Source: Saccharofermentans sp. (GTDB lineage Bacteria > Bacillota > Clostridia > Saccharofermentanales > Saccharofermentanaceae). Taken from it: a stretch of DNA of 64,000 nucleotides. The DNA lies in assembly GCA_024683485.1 (NCBI GenBank), contig JAIKYD010000057.1:1-64000 (forward strand). Direction: 5' to 3'. The position numbers were made by a program, and so were the translations under genes. The first letter of the stretch is position 1. The number at the start of each line of letters is the position of its first letter. The notes under the pieces were generated by a model, which worked only from the letters and a program-made list of their open reading frames with translations, did not search any database and was not told the DNA's origin. Shown piece by piece: positions 27,741 to 36,784 of the stretch.

Positions 27741-27769
27741 TTGAAATTGAGAAAGTGTTGTAATACTAT
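27741..27769 (+). promoter_or_regulatory. gdhA promoter
   Basis: TTGAAA, 17 bases, TACTAT. A leader of about 110 bases follows before the gdhA ATG, which has AAAGGTGG as ribosome binding site. Confidence 0.5.
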
Positions 27770-27806
27770 ACATAACGATTGGTTTAAACTAGGTTGTTTT
27801 ACCTAA

Positions 27807-29249
<1,443 letters not shown>

Positions 29250-29276
29250 TAATTTATTTCTGATATTCCAGACGAT

Positions 29277-29312
29277 AAAGGGCTGTCTCATGAGCAATGG
29301 GGCAGCCCTTTT
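29277..29312 (+). terminator. Rho-independent terminator of gdhA
   Basis: AAAGGGCTGTCTC pairs with GGGGCAGCCCTTT over 13 positions (two G-T) around a 9-base loop, followed by T. The 5' arm GGGCTGTCTCA is identical to that of the terminator at 52287. Confidence 0.8.
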
Positions 29313-29392
29313 GGTATGTTCAGAATATACAAAAGACGTCTTATTGCCACAGTTTTCTTTTAATATTTGTAAATAGGCAAAGTAAATTACGG

Positions 29393-29401
29393 TGTTATAA
29401 T
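29393..29401 (+). promoter_or_regulatory. Extended -10 promoter of the LCP gene
   Basis: TGTTATAAT matches TGN-TATAAT and lies 67 bases upstream of the LCP ATG. The -35 is weak. Confidence 0.4.
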
Positions 29402-29468
29402 TGATTGTCTTTTTGAAGAAACGGAAATAACTTGCTTTTGAGCAAATAATTGGAGATATATTGAAGAA

Positions 29469-30569
29469 ATGAGCAGGAATGACCGAGGCTCTGAAGGGAG
29501 TAAGCCCCGTAAGAAGTCAAAGGTCTTAAGATCTTTTGTCAGAGTTCTGGCAGCCTTTTTAGGATTTGCCGTCGGATTTACTTTATACTGGTTTTACATT
29601 TTCGGTGGGACTTTTGTATCCGTTCCTGTTGTAAGCCGGGAAGACTATTCCACAGTTGATATAACTGACAGCGGCAGTACGACCGGCGGAGATGTCAGTT
29701 CCTCATGGGAAGACGGGGGACATACCAGGCTTTTCTATGATCCTTCGCATCCTATCATAGAAGTAAAGCAGAAAGACCCTGATATCGAGAATATCCTTGT
29801 TTTCGGAATCGATGCCAGAAGCACTGACGATTACGAGTGCCGTACAGACAGTATTATGATCCTGTCAGTAAACAAGCGTGATGATTCACTGAAACTGATC
29901 TCACTTATGAGAGATACAGGCGTTTATTTGGGTGATACAAAGGATACCCTGGGTTCAAGACTGAATAAACTTAATTCCGCTTATCATTTCGGCGGAGTCG
30001 GCATGATGATAAATACTATTAATGTTACGTTTGGACTTGATATCCAGCGCTTTGTCATGTTTGACTTCGGCAGTGCGTCCAGCATTATCGACCTTTGCGG
30101 CGGTGTTGATATTGATGTTAAGCCTGAGGAACTTTCCCATGCAAACCGTTATCTCGATCAGATGTATGAACTTGACGGAAACACCTCTCCGCATATTATG
30201 AAAGGCGGTGTCCAGACTTTAGACGGTCATCAGGCAGTTGCATGGACAAGGATCAGATATCTTGATTCGGATTTTGTAAGAGCTTCCAGGCAGAGAACTG
30301 TTGCTACTGCCTTGATGAAAAAGGTCAATAGTATGAGTTATGCGGGAAAACTTCAGCTTTTGAATGATTCTGCCGGAGTCTTCGAGACAAATATGCAGAG
30401 TGTTGATATAATGCGTGTGGCACTTAACTGCTTTGACTGCCTTGACAATCTTGAAGAGAAAAGAATTCCGGAAGACGGACTTTTCGAAGTCCAAAATGAT
30501 CCGTGGATGATGAAGATAGATTTTGCTACGCAGGAGCAAAGACTTAACGACTATATTTGGGGTGAATAA
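29469..30569 (+). CDS. LytR-CpsA-Psr (LCP) family glycopolymer transferase
   Basis: A membrane-anchored enzyme of the family that attaches teichoic acids or capsular polymers from lipid carriers to peptidoglycan. It has a short basic cytoplasmic N-terminus, one transmembrane helix (about 25-48) and an outside LCP domain. Conserved stretches are VFGIDARSTDDYECRTDSIM (the Arg/Asp site), SLMRDTGVYL, RLNKLNSAYHFGG, GGVDIDV and GHQAVAWTRIR...FVRASRQR (lipid pyrophosphate-binding Arg residues). The length of 366 is normal. It ends 2 bases before the pseudophosphatase gene, so the two are co-expressed. Confidence 0.92.
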   Translation: MSRNDRGSEGSKPRKKSKVLRSFVRVLAAFLGFAVGFTLYWFYIFGGTFVSVPVVSREDYSTVDITDSGSTTGGDVSSSWEDGGHTRLFYDPSHPIIEVKQKDPDIENILVFGIDARSTDDYECRTDSIMILSVNKRDDSLKLISLMRDTGVYLGDTKDTLGSRLNKLNSAYHFGGVGMMINTINVTFGLDIQRFVMFDFGSASSIIDLCGGVDIDVKPEELSHANRYLDQMYELDGNTSPHIMKGGVQTLDGHQAVAWTRIRYLDSDFVRASRQRTVATALMKKVNSMSYAGKLQLLNDSAGVFETNMQSVDIMRVALNCFDCLDNLEEKRIPEDGLFEVQNDPWMMKIDFATQEQRLNDYIWGE

Positions 30570-30571
30570 CA

Positions 30572-32314
30572 ATGAGTAAGACAGTAGCTACTTGTATTGC
30601 TGAGACTAACCTTGTTCAGGGAGAACCGCAGGAGAATGTATTCTTTCTTACACTTTCACGTAAGATAGAGGATTTCCCGAATGAGTTCTTAAGGACGGCA
30701 AAATCCACGTCTCCGATACAGATCTATGCGCTCTTCTCGACGATCGGACCTGACAACTATGCGGCTGTTTTGAATCTTGAACTGAATGCTGAGCTTGAGA
30801 AGATCGCTTCCAAATGCTCTAATCAGGCTGTTCTTGATTTTGACGGATTTGCAAACCAGGTTATCAACACTCTTAATGTAAAAGTATGCAATTTTGCTGC
30901 CAATAAGGGAACACAGTTTAAGACATCCATGTCGATGTTTGTTATTGAAGGGGATATACTTCGTGTAATTCATGTTGGTATTACCAAGGCAGTTCTTTTC
31001 CGTAACAACCGCATTATGCTTCTTACAGAAGAACAGACAGTTGCTCACAGATATGTTCAGATGGGAGCCATTCAGGCCTCTGAGGAACTTACCCATCCCG
31101 AAAACATGAATCTTACACAGTATCTCGGCAAGATGCCCCAGGAAGGTCCTGTCAATGCGGATAAGAAGGTTCATGTAAAGCTTCAGGACGATGATGAACT
31201 GTTCCTTATGGGAGTAGGTCTTTCCAGAAAACTCCCTTCACAGATGCGCAATTCCATTATTGCCAAGCCTTTGTCAACTGAAGTAAAGTCTAAAGAGATC
31301 ATCAATGCGGCTGTCAGTTACGGTCTTAAGGCCGGTCTTACGCTTATAGACGTAAAAGTTGAATCAACCTTCCTTCTTCCCGGAGATGCAGTAATCAACA
31401 GCAATCTAAAGACTGATGCCCAGGTGTCATCCAGACCCGGCAATGCTGCAAAAGCTCAGTCGAACGCTTTCTCGAATTTTGATACTGAAGATGATTCTTC
31501 TGATACAATAAACTTCGTTCCAGGGGCCTCAGGTTCCGGTTCATATGATGAGGAGGAAGAACCTATAGTGAACGAGAAGAAAGAGAAACTTAAGACGATA
31601 ATAATCCCTATCGTTATCTTTATTATCTGTGTTCTGATAGGCTTCGGTGCCACATTTATGATATTCAATATGAAGAATCTGATCAGTTTCTCAGAAACAA
31701 CGACGGTTCTTCCCAACAATGTTATAGGCACTGTCCTCTATGCAGCGAGTGACGGAAGTCCTGTTTATTCCACACCTTCTCTTGACGGAACGGTTATTGC
31801 CCAGCTTAAGCGGGGTGATACAGTTACACTTCAGGAGATAACGGATGCTTCCTTCTCAAAGATTGTTACAAAAAATAACGTTACGGGATATGTGTTAAGT
31901 GCCCAGTTCCTTGAAGAGGATCCTACATACAACGATCCTACTACCGCGATGACAGCTGATCCCACACCGGTTCCGACATCAGAATCAACAAGTGAAGCCG
32001 CAACGTCTATGACAACAACCGCTGTTCAGACTGACAGATTTAACAACGAGACTCAGGCAACAACAACGACTACAACATCTGAGACAACAACGGTGGCTAC
32101 GGTTGAGCCCGGTGATCCAACACCTACTCCAACCGAGTCAACAACAGAATCTACGACAGAGTCGACCACTGAGTCAACGACGGAATCGACTACTGAATCA
32201 ACTACTGAGTCAACAACAGAATCCACGACTGAGTCTACTACCGAGTCGACCACAGAGGCTACAAATCCTCCGGCAGATGATGTTCCTGCTCCCGGCGGCG
32301 AAGACGGAAACTGA
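30572..32314 (+). CDS. Membrane-tethered PP2C-like pseudophosphatase with SH3b domain and STTE-repeat tail
   Basis: I do not know this architecture as a named family. Residues 1-275 resemble a PP2C/PPM fold: the strand pair DILRVIHVGITKAVLFRNNR, LTEEQTVAHRYV, a TQYLGK-like segment in place of the usual TRALG, and DDELFLMGVGLSRKL. The catalytic DG/DGMGG and GDSR Asp residues are missing, so it is probably a binding domain. A disordered acidic linker follows, then a helix at about 343-365, an SH3b domain (about 385-450: DGTVIAQLKRGDTVTL, GYVLSAQFL), a Thr-rich stretch and ten STTE repeats. The fold would lie inside, with SH3b and tail in the wall. It is coupled to the LCP gene. Confidence 0.55.
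   Translation: MSKTVATCIAETNLVQGEPQENVFFLTLSRKIEDFPNEFLRTAKSTSPIQIYALFSTIGPDNYAAVLNLELNAELEKIASKCSNQAVLDFDGFANQVINTLNVKVCNFAANKGTQFKTSMSMFVIEGDILRVIHVGITKAVLFRNNRIMLLTEEQTVAHRYVQMGAIQASEELTHPENMNLTQYLGKMPQEGPVNADKKVHVKLQDDDELFLMGVGLSRKLPSQMRNSIIAKPLSTEVKSKEIINAAVSYGLKAGLTLIDVKVESTFLLPGDAVINSNLKTDAQVSSRPGNAAKAQSNAFSNFDTEDDSSDTINFVPGASGSGSYDEEEEPIVNEKKEKLKTIIIPIVIFIICVLIGFGATFMIFNMKNLISFSETTTVLPNNVIGTVLYAASDGSPVYSTPSLDGTVIAQLKRGDTVTLQEITDASFSKIVTKNNVTGYVLSAQFLEEDPTYNDPTTAMTADPTPVPTSESTSEAATSMTTTAVQTDRFNNETQATTTTTTSETTTVATVEPGDPTPTPTESTTESTTESTTESTTESTTESTTESTTESTTESTTESTTEATNPPADDVPAPGGEDGN
32138..32257 (+). repeat. Ten 12-base tandem repeats coding STTE
   Basis: Ten units of TCN-ACN-ACN-GAR lie in frame in the preceding gene. 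Copies differ at third positions but keep the protein repeat exactly, so selection acts on the peptide. It looks like a wall-spanning, possibly glycosylated stalk. Confidence 0.85.
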
Positions 32315-32375
32315 GGTAATTAATCATCCGGTCTTTCGGGATTTCTGGTCGTACTGAAAAAATACTAAAAAATTA

Positions 32376-32408
32376 AACCCAAGAAGTTGGACAAAGACTT
32401 CTTGGGTT
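32376..32408 (-). terminator. Terminator between convergent genes
   Basis: AACCCAAGAAGT and ACTTCTTGGGTT form a perfect 12-base stem with a 9-base loop. On the minus strand it is followed by TAATTTTTTAGTATTTTTT, so it mainly serves aspartokinase; on the plus strand the T-run is poor. Confidence 0.7.
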
Positions 32409-32478
32409 CATTTCATAATGACCATTTTGGATATTACGGTTTTTGAGGGCTTCGGAGAGGTTCTGCCAGACCTGAATC

Positions 32479-33831
32479 TCAATATCTGAAAAGCTCTTTG
32501 TAGAGTACCCTTACAGCATAAGAGCAGTAAGATTCAGAGACACCGAACATCATGGAGATCTCGGATGCTCCCTGGTTAACAATTCTCAGGTTGATACCTG
32601 CATTGGAGAGGGCTGAAGCGGCTCTTGCCATGATACCTACTGAATTTGCCATAGCTTCACCGACGATCATGACAATGGCGAGATCACGGTCAACGCTGAC
32701 TGATGCTCCGAGTTCATCCTCGATCCTCTTAACGATCTTTGCTTCCTTTTCTTCTGTGAAGTACTTCTTGCGGAGTACGATAGTGACTGTGTCGATTCCG
32801 GAAGGAATATGGTCTATAGAGATAGCTTCATCAGAGAAAATCTTCAGGAGCTGTGCTAGGAAACCTACCTGGCGGTTCATCATGTATTTGCTTACCGTAA
32901 CAGTGCAGAAGCCCTTGTCTCCGGCGATTCCTGTTACGAGTGAATCGTAATGTGAACGCTTGGATACGAGCATCGTTCCCTTTGCTGATGGGTTGTTGGT
33001 GTTCTTGATATTGAGCGGTATTCCGCGTGCGAATACAGGATAGATAGCTTCTTCGTGAAGTACTGTAAAGCCTGCATAGGAGAGCTCTCTCATCTCATCG
33101 TATGTGATTTCTGTAATAGGGAAGGGGTTCTTTACGAGATTGGGATTAACGGCAAAGACATTGTCAACGTCTGTCCAGTTCTCATATACATCAGCGCCGA
33201 CAGATGCAGCGAGGATCGAGCCTGTGATATCAGAGCCGCCTCTTGAGAAGGTAATGATCTTGCCACTCTTGGATACACCATAGAATCCCGGGAAAACAAG
33301 AATAACATCTGCTTCGTCTTTCAGTTTTGCAAGGTTGTCGTAAGTCTCGGGGAGAATGACGGCTTTGCCTGCTTCGTCGTGTTCAAGATAAAGACCGCAT
33401 ACTTCAGGGTCGCAGTACTTTGCAGGATGTCCTGTCGAAGTGAGATAGAAGGCAACCAGTCTTGCACAGCAGTCTTCGCCCATTGCCTTGACCGAATCGA
33501 GATAAGCGATATCTTCGGTGTAATCAGCTTCAACGATCTTTTGAAGTCTGTTCTCGATGTCGGGGAGGACTTCTTTGATGCCTAATTCATCTGCGATCTC
33601 CTCGTAACGTGCGAGTACAGCCTGAACTTCCTTATCGTATGATTCTCCGGCAAGTCTTGCTTTGGCAACGGAGATAAGAAGGTCCGTTACCTTTGTGTCA
33701 TCCTTGGTTCGCTTGCCCGGTGCGGAAACGACCATGATCTTTCTGTCTTCGTCTGACAGAAGTATGTTGCAGACCTTCTGAATCTGGAATGCGTTGGCAA
33801 GAGATGACCCGCCGAATTTAGTAACTTTCAT
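32479..33831 (-). CDS. Aspartate kinase
   Basis: Phosphorylates aspartate as the first step to lysine, threonine, methionine and diaminopimelate. The N-terminal amino-acid-kinase domain starts KVTKFGGSSLANA, with FSRGGSDITGSILAA for the nucleotide/substrate site. Two ACT domains occupy the last 150 residues (FCTVTVSKYMM; IVMIVGEAMANSVG), so it should be feedback-inhibited by lysine and/or threonine. It is monofunctional: no homoserine dehydrogenase domain follows. The length of 450 resembles the ThrA/LysC class rather than the 400-residue dapG class. It is divergent from yqeG. Confidence 0.92.
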   Translation of the reverse strand: MKVTKFGGSSLANAFQIQKVCNILLSDEDRKIMVVSAPGKRTKDDTKVTDLLISVAKARLAGESYDKEVQAVLARYEEIADELGIKEVLPDIENRLQKIVEADYTEDIAYLDSVKAMGEDCCARLVAFYLTSTGHPAKYCDPEVCGLYLEHDEAGKAVILPETYDNLAKLKDEADVILVFPGFYGVSKSGKIITFSRGGSDITGSILAASVGADVYENWTDVDNVFAVNPNLVKNPFPITEITYDEMRELSYAGFTVLHEEAIYPVFARGIPLNIKNTNNPSAKGTMLVSKRSHYDSLVTGIAGDKGFCTVTVSKYMMNRQVGFLAQLLKIFSDEAISIDHIPSGIDTVTIVLRKKYFTEEKEAKIVKRIEDELGASVSVDRDLAIVMIVGEAMANSVGIMARAASALSNAGINLRIVNQGASEISMMFGVSESYCSYAVRVLYKELFRY

Positions 33832-33881
33832 AGATTTAGTGCTCCTTGACTTGTCATTTAGCCTAAATATAATATCACAAG

Positions 33882-33921
33882 CGCGAAAATAAATGATTAT
33901 AATATTTTTGTCGCGAAAATA
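33882..33921. repeat. Direct repeat CGCGAAAATA, 30 bases apart
   Basis: CGCGAAAATA occurs at 33882-33891 and 33912-33921 in the divergent aspartokinase/yqeG gap, flanking a TATAAT at 33898-33903. The start-to-start distance is exactly 30 bases, about three helical turns. It could be a regulator site. Confidence 0.35.
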
Positions 33922-33964
33922 TAGTCAGTATGTAATACTGCCATGTATCTACAGGAGAACAACT

Positions 33965-34462
33965 TTGAATATTTTCAAAGCTATGAAACCCGAGAAAGTC
34001 TATGAGAGTCTTGTCCTGATACCTTGGGATGAGCTTGCCGGTGACGGTATAAAGACAGCGCTTCTTGATTTTGATAACACACTCGGGCCTGATCATGCGA
34101 CAGAGCCTGAAGAGTACAGTTATAAATGCGTAAGACTTATCGAGGAGAAGGGGATACGATGCTGTCTTGTTTCCAATGCCAAGTCAGGACGTTCAGCGAA
34201 GATCGCGGAAATGCTGAATATCCCTGTGGTTACTTATGCCAATAAGCCGGGCACGTCCGGAATCATTAAGGCTATGGCTCTTATGGAATCTTCTCCTGAA
34301 CAATGCGTTATGGTAGGAGATCAGGTTTTTACTGATGTGATCGCAGGCAACAGATCGGGAGTCAGGACATTTATGGTTGAGAAACTTCATAAACCTGAGA
34401 TCTGGTATGTAATGCTCAAGCGCCCTTTCGAGAAACTTGTCAGGATCATCGGAAAATTCTGA
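33965..34462 (+). CDS. YqeG family HAD IIIA-type phosphatase
   Basis: A small HAD phosphatase of the YqeG family. The track ATG at 33893 lies before the -10-like TATAAT and lacks a ribosome binding site; AGGAGA at 33953-33958 fits TTG at 33965, giving 165 residues (MNIFKAMKPEK), the family's normal length. Motif I is LLDFDNTL with both Asp, motif II CLVSNAKS, motif III the Lys in ANKPGTSG, and motif IV VGDQVFTDVIAGN. B. subtilis yqeG heads an operon with the GTPase yqeH; here efp follows instead. Confidence 0.85.
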   Translation: MNIFKAMKPEKVYESLVLIPWDELAGDGIKTALLDFDNTLGPDHATEPEEYSYKCVRLIEEKGIRCCLVSNAKSGRSAKIAEMLNIPVVTYANKPGTSGIIKAMALMESSPEQCVMVGDQVFTDVIAGNRSGVRTFMVEKLHKPEIWYVMLKRPFEKLVRIIGKF

Positions 34463-34505
34463 ATGAATACGGATGTGTTTCAGATTAAAGCTTTTATCGT
34501 GATAC

Positions 34506-34534
34506 TTGCATAGAAATGCTCTTTCAAGTAAAAT
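34506..34534 (+). promoter_or_regulatory. efp promoter
   Basis: TTGCAT, 17 bases, TAAAAT, 41 bases before the efp ATG, with AAAAAGGAGAAA as a strong ribosome binding site. Confidence 0.6.
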
Positions 34535-34575
34535 TACACAGTTAAGCACTTATTTATTAAAAAGGAGAAATATTT

Positions 34576-35133
34576 ATGATCAGCGCAGGAGATTTCAGAA
34601 ACGGACTGTGTTTTGAGATGGACGACCAGGTTTATCAGGTCGTAGAGTTCCAGCATGTTAAGCCCGGTAAGGGAGCTGCTTTCGTAAGAACGAAGTACAA
34701 GAATGTTAAGACAGGATCTGTTGTTGAGAGATCTTTTAACCCTAACGAGAAGTTTGAACAGGCACAGCTTACAAGACAGGATATGCAGTTCATCTATGCA
34801 GATGGTGATCTTTACTACTTCATGGATCAGGATACTTATGAGCAGACACCTATCCATCAGGACAAGATCGGCGACGGAATCAAGTTCCTTAAGGAAGAGA
34901 TGGTTTGCAAAGTCGTATCCTACAAGGGCGACATTTTCCAGGTTGAGCTTCCTATCACAGTAATCCTTGAGATCACAGAGTGTGAGCCTGGTGTTAAGGG
35001 CGATACAGCTAACAACGCTTCCAAGTATGCAACACTTGAGACAGGTGCTGTTGTTAAGGTGCCTCTTTTCGTTAACCAGAATGAGAAGATCAAGGTTGAC
35101 ACAAGAACAGGCGAATATCTCGAGAGAGCTTAA
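34576..35133 (+). CDS. efp: Translation elongation factor P
   Basis: Binds the ribosome next to the P site and relieves stalling at polyproline. Three beta-barrel domains are visible: a KOW-like N-terminus with the tip loop [10 protein letters not shown] (Lys in PGKG is the modifiable position), the OB domain with FMDQDTYEQ, and a C-terminal domain ending [10 protein letters not shown]. The length of 185 is exact for the family. Codon bias (AAG, GTT, GAG) indicates high expression. In sporulating relatives spoIIIA genes follow; here they are absent. Confidence 0.97.
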   Translation: MISAGDFRNGLCFEMDDQVYQVVEFQHVKPGKGAAFVRTKYKNVKTGSVVERSFNPNEKFEQAQLTRQDMQFIYADGDLYYFMDQDTYEQTPIHQDKIGDGIKFLKEEMVCKVVSYKGDIFQVELPITVILEITECEPGVKGDTANNASKYATLETGAVVKVPLFVNQNEKIKVDTRTGEYLERA

Positions 35134-35150
35134 TTTAGTTTGTTTTATCT

Positions 35151-35178
35151 GCCGTCAGCGCGATTATGCGTTGACGGC
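35151..35178 (+). other. Stem-loop between efp and asp23
   Basis: GCCGTCAGCGC pairs with GCGTTGACGGC over 11 positions (one G-T) around GATTAT. No T-run follows on either strand, so it may partly terminate or stabilise the efp transcript. Confidence 0.5.
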
Positions 35179-35226
35179 ATAAATATACCCGCACCTTTAA
35201 AGACCAGAATAATCTAAGGAACCGAT

Positions 35227-35595
35227 ATGGAAGACAATACTAACATCGAATCCATAAAAGGCGATCGTTCAATGACTCAGGGCTTTGTTGCCCAGTATGC
35301 GTCTGAAGCAGCGCTCCAGATAGATGGTGTTTTGTCATTGGTTCCATCTTTTGCGGTCGCGCTTAAGGAGAAGGCGGGTGTAGTACATGAAGGCAAAGGG
35401 GTAAGAGTTGTTTTCGGTGATACCGCAGAAGGCTCAGTATCTATTACCGTATATCCGATTGTTAAATACGGAATGATAATCCCCGAGATTGCCTGGATGA
35501 TCCAGGAAAAGGTTAAAAAAGACGTCGAACGCTTTACCGGACTTACGGTGGAGAGTGTCGACGTTTATGTTTGCGGGGTCGAGGAGGTGTCATGA
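35227..35595 (+). CDS. Asp23/Gls24 family envelope stress response protein
   Basis: A 122-residue Asp23-domain protein with the typical VYPIVKYGMIIPEIAWMIQEKVKKDVERFTG and VDVYVCGVE ending. Family members accumulate at the membrane via the AmaP anchor and help cell-wall homeostasis. It is followed by the amaP-like gene with an ATGA overlap. This is one of two Asp23-domain genes in a row. Confidence 0.9.
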   Translation: MEDNTNIESIKGDRSMTQGFVAQYASEAALQIDGVLSLVPSFAVALKEKAGVVHEGKGVRVVFGDTAEGSVSITVYPIVKYGMIIPEIAWMIQEKVKKDVERFTGLTVESVDVYVCGVEEVS

Positions 35596-36146
35596 ATTCT
35601 TTTATCAGAGCATTGATGTTCATTTATTCCGTTGTAATAGCAGTAATCTCTGTTGTGCTGTTATATGCACTTATCGATGACGGAATCTTTGCCGACATCC
35701 TGTCACCTTTATCTTCAATAGTAACCGGGCCTGTCAGCAAGTATATCTATCTGGGTGTTCTTATGCTCCTGTTCGTAACGTCTATCATTTCGATCATGAA
35801 CATAATCACATCCGGCAGACTTAACCGTACCAGACTTAGAAAGAATGATATCGGTACAGTTGACATCGGACCTGACGCGATCGAGAGTATTGCGCTTAAT
35901 GCCGCAAAGTCCGCACAGGTCGGTATCAAGAGTGCGAGATGCCATGCGGCTCCCGCCAAGAATCAGGCATTAAAGGTAACGGTATCCTGCGAGCTTTATT
36001 CCAATGTTGAGATCCCTTCCTCCATGGCTAAGGTTCAGGAGAAGGTTAAGAAGGATATCGAGAGATATACCGGAATCGCAGTCGAGCAGGTCGTAGTCAG
36101 AGTCTCCAAGGTTGAGCAGGCTCAGACAAGAGTAGAGAGCAGATAA
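35592..36146 (+). CDS. amaP: AmaP-like membrane anchor with Asp23 domain
   Basis: The start is ATG at 35592 (MNSFIRAL), overlapping the preceding stop as ATGA and backed by GAGGAGGTG; the track adds seven residues. Two transmembrane helices (about 5-27 and 48-70) are followed by a cytoplasmic Asp23-like domain ending in VQEKVKKDIERYTGI. AmaP anchors Asp23 at the membrane in staphylococci. The asp23-amaP-DUF2273 order matches Bacillus and Clostridium. Confidence 0.85.
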   Translation: MNSFIRALMFIYSVVIAVISVVLLYALIDDGIFADILSPLSSIVTGPVSKYIYLGVLMLLFVTSIISIMNIITSGRLNRTRLRKNDIGTVDIGPDAIESIALNAAKSAQVGIKSARCHAAPAKNQALKVTVSCELYSNVEIPSSMAKVQEKVKKDIERYTGIAVEQVVVRVSKVEQAQTRVESR

Positions 36147-36148
36147 TA

Positions 36149-36385
36149 ATGGAAAGGTTCTTATCCAAGCTTTTCGAGAAACTGCGCAACACCAAGGCTG
36201 GTGTTATCTTTGCTGTCTTTTTCTTTATCACGGGACTTCTTCTTTGTATTTTCGGATTTTTTAAGACACTTTTTATCTTATTGTTTACGGCGGTAGGTTT
36301 TTTTGTAGGTTCGTTTCTGTTTTCTGATACGAGCAGATTTAAGAAGTTTCTTGACAGGATCTTGCCTCCGGGGAGGTTCAGATGA
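36149..36385 (+). CDS. Small membrane protein, DUF2273 family
   Basis: A 78-residue protein with two hydrophobic helices (about 17-36 and 38-56) and basic ends. It sits where a DUF2273 gene always follows amaP in Firmicutes. The precise role is unknown; a structural partner of AmaP is likely. Its stop overlaps the nusB start by 4 bases. Confidence 0.8.
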   Translation: MERFLSKLFEKLRNTKAGVIFAVFFFITGLLLCIFGFFKTLFILLFTAVGFFVGSFLFSDTSRFKKFLDRILPPGRFR

Positions 36386-36780
36386 GCAGAATAGAGACAA
36401 GAGAACATGCTATGGAATTGCTGTTCCAGATTGGTTTCAGGAATGATCCTATTAGTGAGCAGATCGATCTTTTCAGGGAGACTTGTCCTGATATCATCGA
36501 AGATGAGGCTTATTTTCTTGATATCGTTTACGGTGTAATAAACAGCAGGGACGAGATCGATAACAAGTTTGTTCCTTTCCTTAAGAGGTGGAAGCTTGAA
36601 CGTCTCCCGCAGACAGACCGCATCATCCTTGAGATTGCCGTATATGAGATCCTCACAGTTGATGAGATCCCGGTATCGGTTTCTATCAATGAGGCTGTCA
36701 AGCTTGCTAAAAAATTCGGAACCGACAACTCATCATCTTATATCAACGGTGTCTTGAGCAATTTCGTAAAAAGCCTTTGA
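36382..36780 (+). CDS. nusB: Transcription antitermination factor NusB
   Basis: An all-helical RNA-binding protein acting with NusE (S10) at boxA in rRNA antitermination. Typical stretches are REHAMELLFQIGF at the N-terminus, LPQTDRIILEIAVYEIL and SINEAVKLAKKFGTDNSSSYINGVL at the C-terminus. The length of 132 is normal. The gene overlaps the DUF2273 gene and lies 4 bases before xseA. Confidence 0.95.
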   Translation: MSRIETREHAMELLFQIGFRNDPISEQIDLFRETCPDIIEDEAYFLDIVYGVINSRDEIDNKFVPFLKRWKLERLPQTDRIILEIAVYEILTVDEIPVSVSINEAVKLAKKFGTDNSSSYINGVLSNFVKSL

Positions 36781-36784
36781 ACTC

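Noticed and set aside
32053-32253. Minus-strand ORF with VVDSVVDS repeats
   Set aside because: It is the reverse-strand shadow of the STTE repeats, with no ribosome binding site and no sense outside the repeat.
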